Below are positions 5,074 through 5,976 of a DNA stretch of 5,976 nt, in pieces. The notes beneath the pieces were generated by a model. That model searched no databases. It was not told the DNA's origin and saw nothing but the letters and a program-made list of their open reading frames with translations. The DNA is from Paracoccaceae bacterium. Its GTDB lineage: Bacteria > Pseudomonadota > Alphaproteobacteria > Rhodobacterales > Rhodobacteraceae. The stretch lies in contig JALVEX010000009.1 in the NCBI GenBank assembly GCA_027030435.1, positions 1 to 5,976 on the forward strand. Reading direction: 5' to 3'. The first letter of the stretch is position 1. Every line of letters begins with the position of its first letter. Position numbers and translations under genes: made by a program.

Positions 5074-5976
5074 GATCGGCCATCGGGGGGCGGCTCTCGG
5101 CCTTCGCCAGGCGCGGGCGGCGGGTCACTGTTTCGGTGAACCAGGTGCAGCGCCCGCAGCCGGCGCGGACATGCTTCGGGCCAAAGAGCGGCGCGGGCTC
5201 CACGATTTCGCGGAAGACGGGGCCGCCGCAGCGCGGGCAGGGATCGCCGCAGCGCTCAGGGCCCCGCCCCGGAAGGGGAATGCTGCGCGCCGCCGCGCGC
5301 CGCTCCGCCGGAAGGCCCCTGGACCATGCGGCACCGGAGGGGCTTTCAGCGCCACCCCGCAATGAAACCCCGCCGCTATCGTAAATCAGGGCGAGAACGC
5401 GCCGCTTCCGGCGCCATTCGAGGAATGTGACCCCCGCATAGCCGATGATCCCCGAGAGCAGCACCCAGCTCCACGGGATCAGGGGCGGCTTATGCTCATC
5501 AACCGGTTCGGGAGGGGCGTGCAGAACGGTGCCGGGCGTTTCGCTCCCCCGCCCGCTCGTGCCCGCCCGCGCTGCGCCTGCGCCGGGCCTGGCCGGCAGG
5601 GCGTTGAGCAGCGTTCTCATGCCCTTCAGATGCGCCTCGGCGGGCGGCATCCTTCGCACCAGCCGGCGATAGGCCGTATCGACAATGCGGCGTTTCTTCT
5701 CCTTTTCCGCGTGGCTGTAGCCGGATCCGAGAAGGATGACCACCCGGTTCCTGCCCAGATCGTGAAGGATCAGGATCGCGCGGGGCTTTTGCGCGAGCCC
5801 CAGTTTTGTGAAGGCCTCGCGCGCGAGGGAGAGGGCGCTCCGGCGCTGATGTTTGCCCGGGATGTCGGGCAGGATCACCAGCCGCACATCCTGCCCCGCC
5901 TTCCGGCGCGGTGCGATCATTTCGAGGATCCCGGTTTTCGCCCGGCGCGTGAGCACCCCGGGCAGATCGTTGATCA
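5066..5976 (-). CDS. TPM-domain membrane protein with C-terminal zinc ribbon, N-terminus cut by window edge
   Basis: Convergent to the regulator gene; 302 residues are visible and the frame stays open to the right edge. A GTG at 5956 could pass for a start, but the codons before it read INDLPG, matching the VND-x-AGVL opening of TPM domains (Psb32/MOLO1/TPM_phosphatase family). The real start, probably with a signal peptide, therefore lies outside the window. Using visible residue numbers, the TPM domain spans about 1-108: RLVILPDIPG (31-40), LAREAFTKLGL (50-60), RAILILHDLGRNRVVILLGS (65-84). A Pro/Gly/Ala-rich linker follows, then one membrane segment (about 168-186, SWVLLSGIIGYAGVTFLEW) and an Arg-rich stretch. 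The tail has a CxxC-x23-CxxC zinc ribbon: CPRC (246-249) and CGRC (273-276). TPM proteins are usually membrane-anchored, with roles in envelope or photosystem maintenance in some lineages; the function here is unknown. The stop is TGA at 5068-5066. Confidence 0.82.
   Translation of the reverse strand, partial: INDLPGVLTRRAKTGILEMIAPRRKAGQDVRLVILPDIPGKHQRRSALSLAREAFTKLGLAQKPRAILILHDLGRNRVVILLGSGYSHAEKEKKRRIVDTAYRRLVRRMPPAEAHLKGMRTLLNALPARPGAGAARAGTSGRGSETPGTVLHAPPEPVDEHKPPLIPWSWVLLSGIIGYAGVTFLEWRRKRRVLALIYDSGGVSLRGGAESPSGAAWSRGLPAERRAAARSIPLPGRGPERCGDPCPRCGGPVFREIVEPAPLFGPKHVRAGCGRCTWFTETVTRRPRLAKAESRPPMADLR

Noticed and set aside
5267..5278. CCCC-GGAA-GGGG hairpin in the TPM gene
   Set aside because: A short stem within a Pro/Gly/Arg-coding GC-rich stretch; expected by chance at this composition and not near a gene end.
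1..5976. GATC at the left edge and TGATCA at the right edge as possible repeat or attachment ends
   Set aside because: Both edges fall inside coding frames that continue out of the window, and a 4-6 base match is not meaningful.

Overview
The window looks like a stretch of high-GC alphaproteobacterial chromosome, most likely from the Rhodobacterales (Rhodobacteraceae/Paracoccaceae). The evidence is compositional and by family: strong G/C third-position bias, long antisense shadow ORFs, tightly packed genes, and protein sequences that resemble Rhodobacteraceae TRAP and RpiR families. No database search could be run. I see no rRNA, tRNA, CRISPR array, insertion sequence or phage gene.

Layout. 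Minus strand, reading right to left from about 4032 to 1: an N-formylglutamate amidohydrolase (FGase) family enzyme (4032-3217), the small TRAP membrane subunit DctQ (3229-2591), a long TRAP permease DctM (2591-1065), and a TRAP solute-binding protein DctP with a Tat-type signal (984 to beyond the left edge). The first three genes overlap one another by 13 and 1 nt. An 80-nt gap with two hairpins separates dctM from dctP. Plus strand, divergent from the operon: a MurR/RpiR-family regulator with a HTH and a SIS domain (4189-5073). Its stop overlaps by 8 nt the convergent 3' end of a TPM-domain membrane protein with a C-terminal zinc ribbon (5066 to beyond the right edge).

How it may work. The 156-nt divergent intergenic region (4033-4188) carries two near-identical 16-bp imperfect palindromes, TGAAA-NN-A-N-TTCTTCA, 44 bp apart. 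One lies where the -10 of a TTGACA promoter for the amidohydrolase/TRAP operon should be. The other touches the -35 of a TTCACC/TATACC promoter for the regulator gene. The simplest reading is that the RpiR-type protein controls both itself and an import-plus-hydrolysis operon. The transporter would capture a periplasmic, probably carboxylate-bearing solute, and the FGase-family enzyme would hydrolyse an amide in it or in a derivative. The substrate is unknown: no histidine-utilisation genes are visible, and the SIS domain lacks the usual phosphosugar-binding SxSGxT motif. This candidate N-formyl- or N-acyl-amino-acid uptake module, with its unusual sensor, is the most interesting content of the window. 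The TPM/zinc-ribbon gene appears to be an unrelated neighbour.
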